A stretch of DNA of 40,827 nucleotides from Mariaggregatimicrobium sp964498785 (GTDB lineage: Bacteria; Zhuqueibacterota; Zhuqueibacteria; Thermofontimicrobiales; Thiofontviventaceae). The stretch covers positions 1 to 40,827 of the forward strand of contig CAZCJL010000060.1 in assembly GCA_964498785.1 (NCBI GenBank). Direction: 5' to 3'. Below the pieces are notes generated by a model. That model did no database searches. It saw nothing but the letters and a program-made list of their open reading frames with translations, and was not told where the DNA came from. Both the position numbers and the translations under genes were made by a program. Below are positions 26,164 to 33,299 of this stretch, one piece after another (position 1 is the stretch's first letter; each line of letters opens with the position of its first letter).

Positions 26164-27065
26164 CAATGAATTTGAAATTTTTTTATTAACAAATACCGCC
26201 GACTCGTGATTGATTTTATCGCGGAAACGATTTTCAGTGTGGCAACCTCTCCCTTGTTAATAATGCCATCACTTGCGTTAAATTCACTCCAATGATATTC
26301 GCCAACATCCGGCCTGATAACGATATCTGCACTTTCCAATAGTTTCTCTTTATAAAAATGCCCGGTTATTTGATTGTTACGCATAATGACGTCAATGATG
26401 TTATCGAATTTTTTTTGTATGCCCAAATTCGGACTGACGTCAACAGCAATCACAACATCCGCGCCCATTGAAAATGCTGCCTTAACCGGAATCGGATCAG
26501 TTACCACGCCATCGATTAATTTGTGATCCTCGCGTTCCAATGGTGGTAGAAATCCTGGTAAGGAAGCGCTGGCCATAATTGCTTGCATAATGTCACCAGT
26601 CGTGCACAATACACTCTCCCCGAATACCAGATCCGAGGTAACAGCACCGAATTGGATAGTGGCGTCTTCAATAACAGATTCTTCCAGTAACGATAATAGA
26701 GCAACATGCAATCGTTTATTAGCGACTATGGAAATACGGCTGCATGCAATATTGATCACAAGTCGCTCTTTTAGGTTTTCTGCTAATTGTTTAAAAAAGT
26801 TTTCGCCATGAGGTTTTTGTATTGCGTGTTCAACACCCGTCTTTTTAAATTCCTTGCTGGATAAAAATGTGCGCATTTTATGTTCAACGATTTCTACGGA
26901 TGGATTTTGAGCATACATGCCTCCAATTATCGCGCCGGCGCTGGTGCCGGTGATAATATCGATAGGAATGCGCTCCTTTTCTAATATCCTGAGAACGCCA
27001 ATATGCGCCAGCCCCCGGGCTCCTCCACCGCCAAGAGCCAAACCAACTTTAGGTCGTTTAAACAA
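26163..27065 (-). CDS. Patatin-like phospholipase
   Basis: This 300-residue protein is a single patatin domain of the RssA/YlbK size class. The oxyanion-hole motif GGGGARG is at residues 12-18, the nucleophile Ser42 in GTSAG, and the catalytic Asp185 in IDGVVTDPIP; the usual DGG/DGA is DGV here. There is no signal peptide or beta-barrel domain, so it is probably cytoplasmic or membrane-associated and cleaves acyl esters of lipids. The best start is a TTG at 27065 just before the conserved KVGLALGGG. The ribosome site is poor and no ATG is available upstream before a stop. It lies 81 nt after the SPL-like gene and may belong to the same transcript. Confidence 0.9.
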   Translation of the reverse strand: MFKRPKVGLALGGGGARGLAHIGVLRILEKERIPIDIITGTSAGAIIGGMYAQNPSVEIVEHKMRTFLSSKEFKKTGVEHAIQKPHGENFFKQLAENLKERLVINIACSRISIVANKRLHVALLSLLEESVIEDATIQFGAVTSDLVFGESVLCTTGDIMQAIMASASLPGFLPPLEREDHKLIDGVVTDPIPVKAAFSMGADVVIAVDVSPNLGIQKKFDNIIDVIMRNNQITGHFYKEKLLESADIVIRPDVGEYHWSEFNASDGIINKGEVATLKIVSAIKSITSRRYLLIKKFQIH

Positions 27066-27146
27066 TATCAGATTCCAAAGTTACATTTACATTCGGGATT
27101 TATTTTCCTGCATCGCAAATAGAGAGAATTATTGACGATGTCGTGT

Positions 27147-28223
27147 TTAGCGTTTGACTAACTCATTCATTATTTTTGCCAGCCCTCCACTGGTTTGAGG
27201 CGACCAGCCAAAGGCCTTTTGCCAGATTTCCGGGCTTTCCATGCACAAATAAACGAAAATGTTGTCATTTTGTGATTTAATCCAGCTATGCATATTTTTA
27301 AACATATCGATTCGGATTTGTTTGAAATATCGGGATTTGCCATCGATACCGGGGAATAATTCGCCATAAACAATATTGCTTTCCGGGTGCCGTTCACGAA
27401 TTATTCCATCCAGGTGCGGCGGATAGCGCAGCGCCCCCAAACTAATCCAGGTGATATTTTCCGGGTTGATGTAGTCAAAAATTTTGTCCACCGTTATTTT
27501 ATAATCGCGTTCCCAATCCGGATAATAGATCATCGGGTCGAAATGAAAACCGATTTTAAAGCCGGCGTTTTGGCAGTCACGGGCTGCCTGCAAACGGTCT
27601 TCCAATGCAGGAGCATCCTGTTCTTCGGCAGCGATTGCGTGAGGAGTGTTGAGAGACCAGGAGACAACCGTACGACCGTTATGCATTTCTTTAATAAAAT
27701 TTTCGATTTGAGTGGTCTTCGTTTTTAGCTCAAGGAGAGCATTCCGATATCGAGCAAAGAAAGAAATAAGTTGAGTACTGTATCTTGTAATATGATCAGT
27801 GCTAAGGCTATCAGCCAGTTCGCCGGTTCCGATGCGAAAATTATGTTCCGGGTGCCTCTCTAAAAGATCGGAAAGCTCTTTGAATAGATCTTCTATATTA
27901 ACATAAACCGTGATGTGATTGCTATCGAAATATCCCTGCAAAACACAATAACTACAATTAATTTCACAGTTATTCACCAGGTTTAGAATCTTGTAACCGC
28001 AACAAATGTAATTCTGAGTTCCCGGACACGGCTTATAAAACTTACCTTTCTGCTTCGCCAGTATCAGTATTTTTTTATTTGTATTTTTATCTGCTTCAGA
28101 AATATCATCAATAATTTGGGTTGAAACATTTGACGCATTAGATAAAATTGTAGACGTCGCAGGATAATTTTCAGCACTCTTTAAAATGAAAATTTTGTCA
28201 GGTGAATATGGTTTATAGCTCAT
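27147..28223 (-). CDS. Spore photoproduct lyase-like radical SAM protein
   Basis: This 358-residue protein aligns by eye with spore photoproduct lyase (SPL) along its length. The radical SAM cluster motif CEINCSYC gives Cys86, Cys90 and Cys93. SPL-like blocks include RTVVSWSLNTP near residue 184, LEDRLQAARDCQNAGFKIGF near 207 and WERDYKITVDKIF. In SPL the hydrogen-donor Cys lies in a segment RIEAACTSD...DHLT; here the segment is RIGTGELADSLSTDHIT, with Glu135 at the Cys position. The Tyr just after the last cluster Cys is Val94. A Cys327 near the C-terminus (IFVYLCMESPEIW) could be functional. Nothing else in the window suggests sporulation, so the substrate may not be spore photoproduct. The gene overlaps the ParB-like gene by 4 nt. 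Confidence 0.85.
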   Translation of the reverse strand: MSYKPYSPDKIFILKSAENYPATSTILSNASNVSTQIIDDISEADKNTNKKILILAKQKGKFYKPCPGTQNYICCGYKILNLVNNCEINCSYCVLQGYFDSNHITVYVNIEDLFKELSDLLERHPEHNFRIGTGELADSLSTDHITRYSTQLISFFARYRNALLELKTKTTQIENFIKEMHNGRTVVSWSLNTPHAIAAEEQDAPALEDRLQAARDCQNAGFKIGFHFDPMIYYPDWERDYKITVDKIFDYINPENITWISLGALRYPPHLDGIIRERHPESNIVYGELFPGIDGKSRYFKQIRIDMFKNMHSWIKSQNDNIFVYLCMESPEIWQKAFGWSPQTSGGLAKIMNELVKR

Positions 28224-29194
28224 TTAATAAGTGAATCCAGTTGATTAAGGGATTTATTGTACGAAATAGTGTTTAAAATTTTCAGTGCGTTATCAAATTC
28301 TGTCTGATTTCTGAAAACGACCTCGATTGAAAATTTATCGTTCTCAAAATAGGGTGGCGGCCGGAGAATAACAGATGGCGGTAGTTTTAACTGTTTTTTG
28401 ATTTCTGAAAATGTTTCATCTGCTTTCACGAATTCAGGAAAACGCATCTTACGTAGTACATCCCTAATTCTGCTGACTTTCTGAGATACAGTTAAAATTT
28501 CATCATTCAGTATTGATACAATGACAGGATCATTAATGATGTCATAAATTGATCGTTCCTGAATATGGGCAATATCGTCCAGCAGTCGCAAAAATTCTTT
28601 TTGACGATTTTTACCTAATTTAAGTTGGCTATAAAATTCATAGATGGCTTCCCGGTCGTCATGCGAATATTTTAATAATGCCACTGCAAAATCAGCGGAG
28701 AGAAAATCTTCCACAACAGCACATTTCAGATTATCTTCCAATTTTATTAGTGGGAGTAAAATATCGAGCACTTTCTCATTAGAACCATGTTCAATCAATT
28801 TTAAATAATCATTGATAATTGTTGCGTGACTCACATTGTATTTTAGGATGAGTTTGTTCAGGAAAATAGATTTCTCAATAAGATTTAGACCGCGGATGCT
28901 GATATTTTCATAAAAATTTAATAGAAAAAGATCCAGGCGTGGTTTGTTGTTATTAGATGTAAAAATGAAAGCGTCTGTCGTTTCCATTTTCAAATGTTTC
29001 AACGCTAAAATGCGCTTCAGGCCGGAAACAATTCGATATGCTGATTGGTCGGAAATTTGTTCCAGAATAGGAGGGTTTATCAATCCGATTTCCCGCACCG
29101 AACGAACCATTTGTGAAATAATGGGCTCAAATGTAAAAATGTAAGTTCGATCTGACAGGTCGATGTTTTTGATAGAGATAGTTTCTTTTTTCAT
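28220..29194 (-). CDS. ParB-like N-terminal domain protein
   Basis: This 324-residue protein begins with a ParB/Srx-type domain: VREIGLINPPILEQ (about residues 33-46) and YRIVSGLKRILALKHL (about 53-68), where GLKR stands for the GERR of true ParB. A helical region follows with a possible helix-turn-helix (KYNVSHATIINDYLKLIEHG, about 120-140), as in ParB/Spo0J proteins. The C-terminal third is unrecognised. No parA is nearby, so a partition role is unlikely. The ATG at 29194 was chosen over a TTG three codons upstream. The 4-nt overlap with the SPL-like gene implies coupled translation and related function. Confidence 0.8.
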   Translation of the reverse strand: MKKETISIKNIDLSDRTYIFTFEPIISQMVRSVREIGLINPPILEQISDQSAYRIVSGLKRILALKHLKMETTDAFIFTSNNNKPRLDLFLLNFYENISIRGLNLIEKSIFLNKLILKYNVSHATIINDYLKLIEHGSNEKVLDILLPLIKLEDNLKCAVVEDFLSADFAVALLKYSHDDREAIYEFYSQLKLGKNRQKEFLRLLDDIAHIQERSIYDIINDPVIVSILNDEILTVSQKVSRIRDVLRKMRFPEFVKADETFSEIKKQLKLPPSVILRPPPYFENDKFSIEVVFRNQTEFDNALKILNTISYNKSLNQLDSLIK

Positions 29195-29210
29195 AATATC
29201 CAAATTTTAT

Positions 29211-30038
29211 TTAAGATGAACGATACTTTTCAGGTATTGAAAGAAAATAATTACCTTCTGCTGTTTTACCGCGTTTTAAAAACCCGTTCCCGACGATGCG
29301 GCACATTTTGCGAAGCATTTTGAACGCGGCTGTCCTGTGCTCATTACTTAATTTGGGATGTGTGAGCATTTTTTCGATGGCCGTAATTCTAAAACGATCC
29401 ATCCCCCAATATTTATGAGACAGTTGATCCGAATGACCGCCGCGCTTAATTATCAGCGGTTCGTTAATGAAAGTGATGGGGTAAAATAAACTCACCCGCA
29501 GCCAGAGATCATAATCCTCGCATACAATAAGATTTTCATCGAACATTCCGATGTGTTCAAAAATTTCCCGGTGCATTAATACTGAAGACGGACTAATAAT
29601 GCACAATGCAAGACAATATTTAAAAATCCAGCCACTATATTTTTGATGCCGCTTTCCTGGATTTACTCGAACGCCATCCCGAATCCATATCTCGTCAGTG
29701 TAACATATTTTTGTCTCAGGAGCTGTGAAAATAAGGTCCATTTGTGTGGATAATTTGTTTGGAAGCCACATATCGTCAGAATCCAGAAAAGAAATATACA
29801 AGCCATTCGCGTGACGAATTCCCAGATTTCTGGCAGCGCTTGGTCCCTTATTTTCCTGAAAATAACAACGAATACGCTCGCCATAAGACTCAAGCAATTT
29901 TTGAGTGCTATCGGTAGAGCCATCATCAATAATAATCAATTCAAAATCACTGAATGACTGGCTTAAAACAGAATTTATCGCCTCATTAAGTACGTGTTTT
30001 CGGTTAAATGTCGGAATAATTACACTGACGAGTGGCAT
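29211..30038 (-). CDS. Family 2 glycosyltransferase
   Basis: This 275-residue protein has the GT-A fold of GT2 enzymes: VSVIIPTFNR at the start, IIDDGSTDS (residues 36-44, nucleotide binding), GPSAARNLGI and FLDSDDMW (metal-binding DxD-like, 86-89), then CEDYDLWLR (likely catalytic-base region). It transfers a sugar from a nucleotide sugar, probably in cell-surface polysaccharide synthesis; the acceptor is unknown. There are no membrane segments. It is the first gene of a minus-strand run with the ParB-like gene 16 nt downstream. A promoter candidate lies upstream. Confidence 0.92.
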   Translation of the reverse strand: MPLVSVIIPTFNRKHVLNEAINSVLSQSFSDFELIIIDDGSTDSTQKLLESYGERIRCYFQENKGPSAARNLGIRHANGLYISFLDSDDMWLPNKLSTQMDLIFTAPETKICYTDEIWIRDGVRVNPGKRHQKYSGWIFKYCLALCIISPSSVLMHREIFEHIGMFDENLIVCEDYDLWLRVSLFYPITFINEPLIIKRGGHSDQLSHKYWGMDRFRITAIEKMLTHPKLSNEHRTAAFKMLRKMCRIVGNGFLKRGKTAEGNYFLSIPEKYRSS

Positions 30039-30076
30039 ATCGTTTTGTTTATCATAACGGTTAAAGAATAATATTT

Positions 30077-30105
30077 AAAATAAACAAATTATGACTAATA
30101 GTCAA
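30077..30105 (-). promoter_or_regulatory. Candidate promoter for the glycosyltransferase-ParB-SPL unit
   Basis: On the minus strand TTGACT (30100-30105) and TATTTT (30077-30082) are 17 nt apart, about 40 nt before the ATG. No terminator separates this from the prepilin peptidase gene upstream, so readthrough from the pseudopilus operon is also possible. Confidence 0.4.
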
Positions 30106-30135
30106 GAACAAAAGAGGAAGGCGCAAAAAAAACAT

Positions 30136-30876
30136 CTACCGTATAAAAAGCGTGACAAAAAAATCACCGGCAAAGAGAAAAACAATAGTCCCAAGGGTTA
30201 TGAACGGCGCAAAGGGCAAATATTCGCGATGATAAATTTTCGCGAAAATTCCGATGACGCCACCGGCGATAAATGCGTAAAAAAGCGATACAACAATACC
30301 ATAGCAACCAATAAAACAACCAACCATTGCAGCCATTTTAATATCGCCGCCTCCCATGCTCTCCTTTCGGAAAATGATATCTCCAATCAGAGCGACGACG
30401 AATAATGTCCCGCCGCCTGTAAATATTCCGGCAAGAGCATCTTTCAGTGAAAAGTCTGTAACCAGCACAGTGATAAGACCAAGCATCAGCCCGAACGCAT
30501 TAATTTTATTTGGGATTAACTGATGTTCAATGTCGATAAATGTAATAACAATGAGAATAAAAAAGAGAACTGCATAAAGGAAGAATACTGTTGTTAGTGA
30601 AAACATCGAATACAGCACCGCCAATCCAATGCCGGTAAATAATTCTACGAGCGGGTAACGTATTGCAATTGGTCTGTTACAATATCGACAACGTCCTTTC
30701 AAGATAATGTAGCTTAAAAGTGGAATGTTATGATACCATTTAATTGCGACGCCACAAGCAGGACATGTTGATCCCGGGAAAATAATGGATTTATTTTGTG
30801 GAAGTCTCGATATACATACATTCAGGAAACTTCCGAGTATTGATCCGATAATAAAAATAAAAGTTGTTATCATCAT
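30136..30876 (-). CDS. Prepilin peptidase (A24 family, PilD/GspO)
   Basis: This 246-residue inner-membrane aspartic protease cleaves and N-methylates prepilins. The N-terminal cytoplasmic domain has the zinc cysteines Cys38, Cys41, Cys63 and Cys66 (CPAC, CRYC). The active-site aspartates are Asp115 in FIDIEHQLIP and Asp178 in GGGDIKMAA. About seven further hydrophobic helices are seen. FLNVCISRLP near the start is also a family hallmark. It is the last gene of the pseudopilus operon, 1 nt after the secretin stop codon. Confidence 0.95.
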   Translation of the reverse strand: MMITTFIFIIGSILGSFLNVCISRLPQNKSIIFPGSTCPACGVAIKWYHNIPLLSYIILKGRCRYCNRPIAIRYPLVELFTGIGLAVLYSMFSLTTVFFLYAVLFFILIVITFIDIEHQLIPNKINAFGLMLGLITVLVTDFSLKDALAGIFTGGGTLFVVALIGDIIFRKESMGGGDIKMAAMVGCFIGCYGIVVSLFYAFIAGGVIGIFAKIYHREYLPFAPFITLGTIVFLFAGDFFVTLFIR

Positions 30877-30877
30877 A

Positions 30878-32254
30878 TTATGGAAAAAGATTTAAGTTAG
30901 AATTATCGTTATCGAAATCATCCTGTAATGAATTTCGCTTATTTGTCATGATTTTATAATGGTCGCTGTTCAAAATATGAGGAGTGATAAAGACGATTAA
31001 TTCGCGTGTTACATACGAGGTGCTCCAGTTTTTGAACAACAGATTTAATAATGGTATTTTTCCTAATAGTGGGATACTGGAATTGGACTGAATTTTATCT
31101 CGCTTAATCAATCCACCGATGACGACAGTTTCCCCGTCTTTAACAGCAATCCGCGTGCTTGCTTCTCGCGTGCCGATGCGCGGTATACCCTGAACTTCCC
31201 GATCCATTACCTCGCTAACTTCTGGCTGAACGTCCAGGAAAACTAATTCCTCAACCTCCAAAATTCGTGGAGTCACTCGCAATAGAATCCCGACATCAAC
31301 AAATTCGACCTGTTCCAAAACATTGCCTGCGGTTGTTGATGTCGATGTTTTGATATAAGGCACGCGTTCTCCCACTAATATTTTTGCTTCCTGGCCGTTC
31401 ATTGTAACAATGCGAGGACTGGAAAGAAGTGTGCTTTCAACTGTTTTGCGCAGGGCTTTTAAAAGCATTTGAATTTGTGGTGATTTTAAATTTTTATAAT
31501 CCAGAATTATACCGCTGGCGCTTAAAGTAAACGGCAAATTTCCTGTTAAATCGTGTTGGTCTTTAGCATAATTTATATTCCACTCCACACCAAAATTTTT
31601 TAGGTTATCCCGCGAAACCTCAAATAATTCTGCCTCTATTAAGACAGAGGGTTGGAATGTATCTATTCGTGAAAGTATATCGTCATACGCATGCATGTTC
31701 ACTAATTCATCCACAACAACAATCGAATTGGTCATCTCATCAGCACGGATGTGGCCGGACTGGGAAATGCCCTGCAATATTTGTTGAACCTCATACGCTT
31801 TTGCATATTTTAGATGATAAACACGGTTTACTCGTTCATTTTTTTTCAATATCAGATAGGTATCTTCTTTTTTTAAATAAGAATAATCAAGGCTGGATAA
31901 AATCATATCCAGCGCTTCAGTGAGCGTGGCCTCATGTAAAAAAACCGTGACCCTGCTTTGCTGATCATTCGGGATAACAAGATTTACCTTGAATTCACGA
32001 CCAATAACCTGTAAAACATCTTTTAACAGAGCGTCTTGAAATGCTAATGAAATCGTTAATTCCGGCTTTGTTGTTTTATGTTCAACTTTTTCACGGGAAC
32101 GTGCGCTGCTGTTGCTTTTCCGAGTTATTTTTTTTAAAGGAACGCTACGTGAACTTTGGCGCATTGGTTTTGGGTGGCTACAATTTAAAAGGATTAATCC
32201 AATAATTGTAACAATCACGCTAAACGAGATAATTTTTAAATAGTGTTGTTTCAT
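30878..32254 (-). CDS. Secretin lipoprotein (PilQ/GspD family)
   Basis: This 458-residue protein forms the outer-membrane ring. A lipoprotein-like signal ends at LILLNC (Cys25), then a basic Ser/Lys linker. Residues about 68-150 are an STN-type N0 domain (FQDALLKDVLQVIGREFKVNLVI), about 150-210 an N1 domain (VYHLKYAKAYEVQQIL), and from about 225 the secretin domain, with VEWNINY, SPRIVTMNGQEAKILVGERVPY, ATPASE-free LRVTPRI and VIGGLIKRDK-SSIPLLGKIPLL. With one N1 domain it is shorter than typical PilQ or GspD (600-750 residues). It starts 4 nt after the PilP-like gene. Confidence 0.93.
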   Translation of the reverse strand: MKQHYLKIISFSVIVTIIGLILLNCSHPKPMRQSSRSVPLKKITRKSNSSARSREKVEHKTTKPELTISLAFQDALLKDVLQVIGREFKVNLVIPNDQQSRVTVFLHEATLTEALDMILSSLDYSYLKKEDTYLILKKNERVNRVYHLKYAKAYEVQQILQGISQSGHIRADEMTNSIVVVDELVNMHAYDDILSRIDTFQPSVLIEAELFEVSRDNLKNFGVEWNINYAKDQHDLTGNLPFTLSASGIILDYKNLKSPQIQMLLKALRKTVESTLLSSPRIVTMNGQEAKILVGERVPYIKTSTSTTAGNVLEQVEFVDVGILLRVTPRILEVEELVFLDVQPEVSEVMDREVQGIPRIGTREASTRIAVKDGETVVIGGLIKRDKIQSNSSIPLLGKIPLLNLLFKNWSTSYVTRELIVFITPHILNSDHYKIMTNKRNSLQDDFDNDNSNLNLFP

Positions 32255-32258
32255 TTTG

Positions 32259-32738
32259 TCATTCTTTCAAAAATAATGTATAGGTCCGATATGGACTGCT
32301 TAGGGTAACAGAATTGCTTTCAATTTTTATGATTGTCAGATTTTTTAGTGTTGAGCCGATATTGTAAAGATTCCCGTTAATCAATGCTTTTCGAGTATTA
32401 TTTACCTGTATAATACCGTTTACTATAAGTCCTTCTGCTTCATTTTTTATACTCTTTTTTTGTAACGTCGAATTTCTAATTGTTACCTTTGTTTCGATCG
32501 GCGCAAAGGGGTTTCTTTGCCAGTCCTTTTGCTCTCGTTCCCAGTTATATTCAGTTGCTATTTCAACAAGAATCGGATTTTCTGCGTCAGGCACAGGAGA
32601 TCGGATCGATGTGGTATCCTGTTCATTATTCATAACTGTCAGGAAATTTTTGAATTGAAATTGCTTTTCTTCAGTTGAATTCGCACAATCCAAAAAATAG
32701 ACGATGAAAGAAAAAATTATAATCAATGTCCGGGTCAT
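32259..32738 (-). CDS. PilP/GspC-like inner-membrane or lipoprotein component
   Basis: This 159-residue protein has an N-terminal hydrophobic segment (LIIIFSFIVYFLDC) that may be a lipoprotein signal, although Asp before the Cys is unusual. The motif WQRNPFAP (about residues 74-81) is the region before the HR-type domain in PilP and GspC. The C-terminal beta-rich domain (GLIVNGIIQVNNTRKALINGNLYNIGS) is typical of proteins that contact the secretin N0 domain. Its ATG directly follows the TAG of the PilO-like gene without spacing. Confidence 0.8.
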   Translation of the reverse strand: MTRTLIIIFSFIVYFLDCANSTEEKQFQFKNFLTVMNNEQDTTSIRSPVPDAENPILVEIATEYNWEREQKDWQRNPFAPIETKVTIRNSTLQKKSIKNEAEGLIVNGIIQVNNTRKALINGNLYNIGSTLKNLTIIKIESNSVTLSSPYRTYTLFLKE

Positions 32739-33278
32739 CTATTCCACCTTGTAAATAACACCATTAATTTTTGTCTTAAGCATGTCGGGGCGATCGGCTA
32801 TTTTTTCAACAACAATATTCTCTATCAATGAAATCGGCAGTGATGATTCTTGATATAACAAATATTCACCAATTTTTTGAAAATCACTCTGAAATTCAAT
32901 TTCAAACGGATATTGAATAATTCCGCTTTCTTCGATTTTTTTCTTTTGTTTTTCGAGATAAGCATGTGTGAAATTACGAACCGGTGAATTTTTTGTGAGT
33001 AAACTTAACAAATCAGCTACGTCAATAGATAGTTGCTCTGTCGCTTGTTTTAAGAAGTGTGCATCTTGTAGATACTGTTTTCGCAACTGCTGCAAGCGAA
33101 CCAGTTTTTGGTAATGTTCCGTAATCTGGGTGGAAAGCTGTTTTTCTTTTGCTTTATTCTCACTATAGGAATGATATGCAGTTGAAATCATAAATCGATA
33201 TATAACATAACCAGTAACTATTAATGCTATAATCCCAAACACCATTTTTTGATTTTTTGTCGCTTCAAGTGTAAGCAT
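32739..33278 (-). CDS. PilO/GspM-like assembly protein
   Basis: This 179-residue bitopic protein has one membrane helix (about residues 13-32), a coiled-coil stretch rich in Lys/Gln/Glu (about 38-75), and a C-terminal ferredoxin-like domain (QYPFEIEFQSDFQKIGEYLLYQES), which is the PilO/GspM pattern. It would pair with the PilN part of the upstream fusion to form the inner-membrane alignment complex. It lies 21 nt after the fusion gene. Confidence 0.82.
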   Translation of the reverse strand: MLTLEATKNQKMVFGIIALIVTGYVIYRFMISTAYHSYSENKAKEKQLSTQITEHYQKLVRLQQLRKQYLQDAHFLKQATEQLSIDVADLLSLLTKNSPVRNFTHAYLEKQKKKIEESGIIQYPFEIEFQSDFQKIGEYLLYQESSLPISLIENIVVEKIADRPDMLKTKINGVIYKVE

Positions 33279-33299
33279 AATTGTTTTGTGGTAATTTAG

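Noticed and set aside
26163..30038. Patatin, ParB-like and SPL-like genes as a defence system
   Set aside because: Patatin phospholipases occur as CBASS effectors, but no nucleotide cyclase, sensor or other defence gene is nearby, and the patatin is the ordinary RssA type.
30091..30405. Lysine-rich plus-strand open frame
   Set aside because: It is antisense to the prepilin peptidase gene for most of its length and has no ribosome site.
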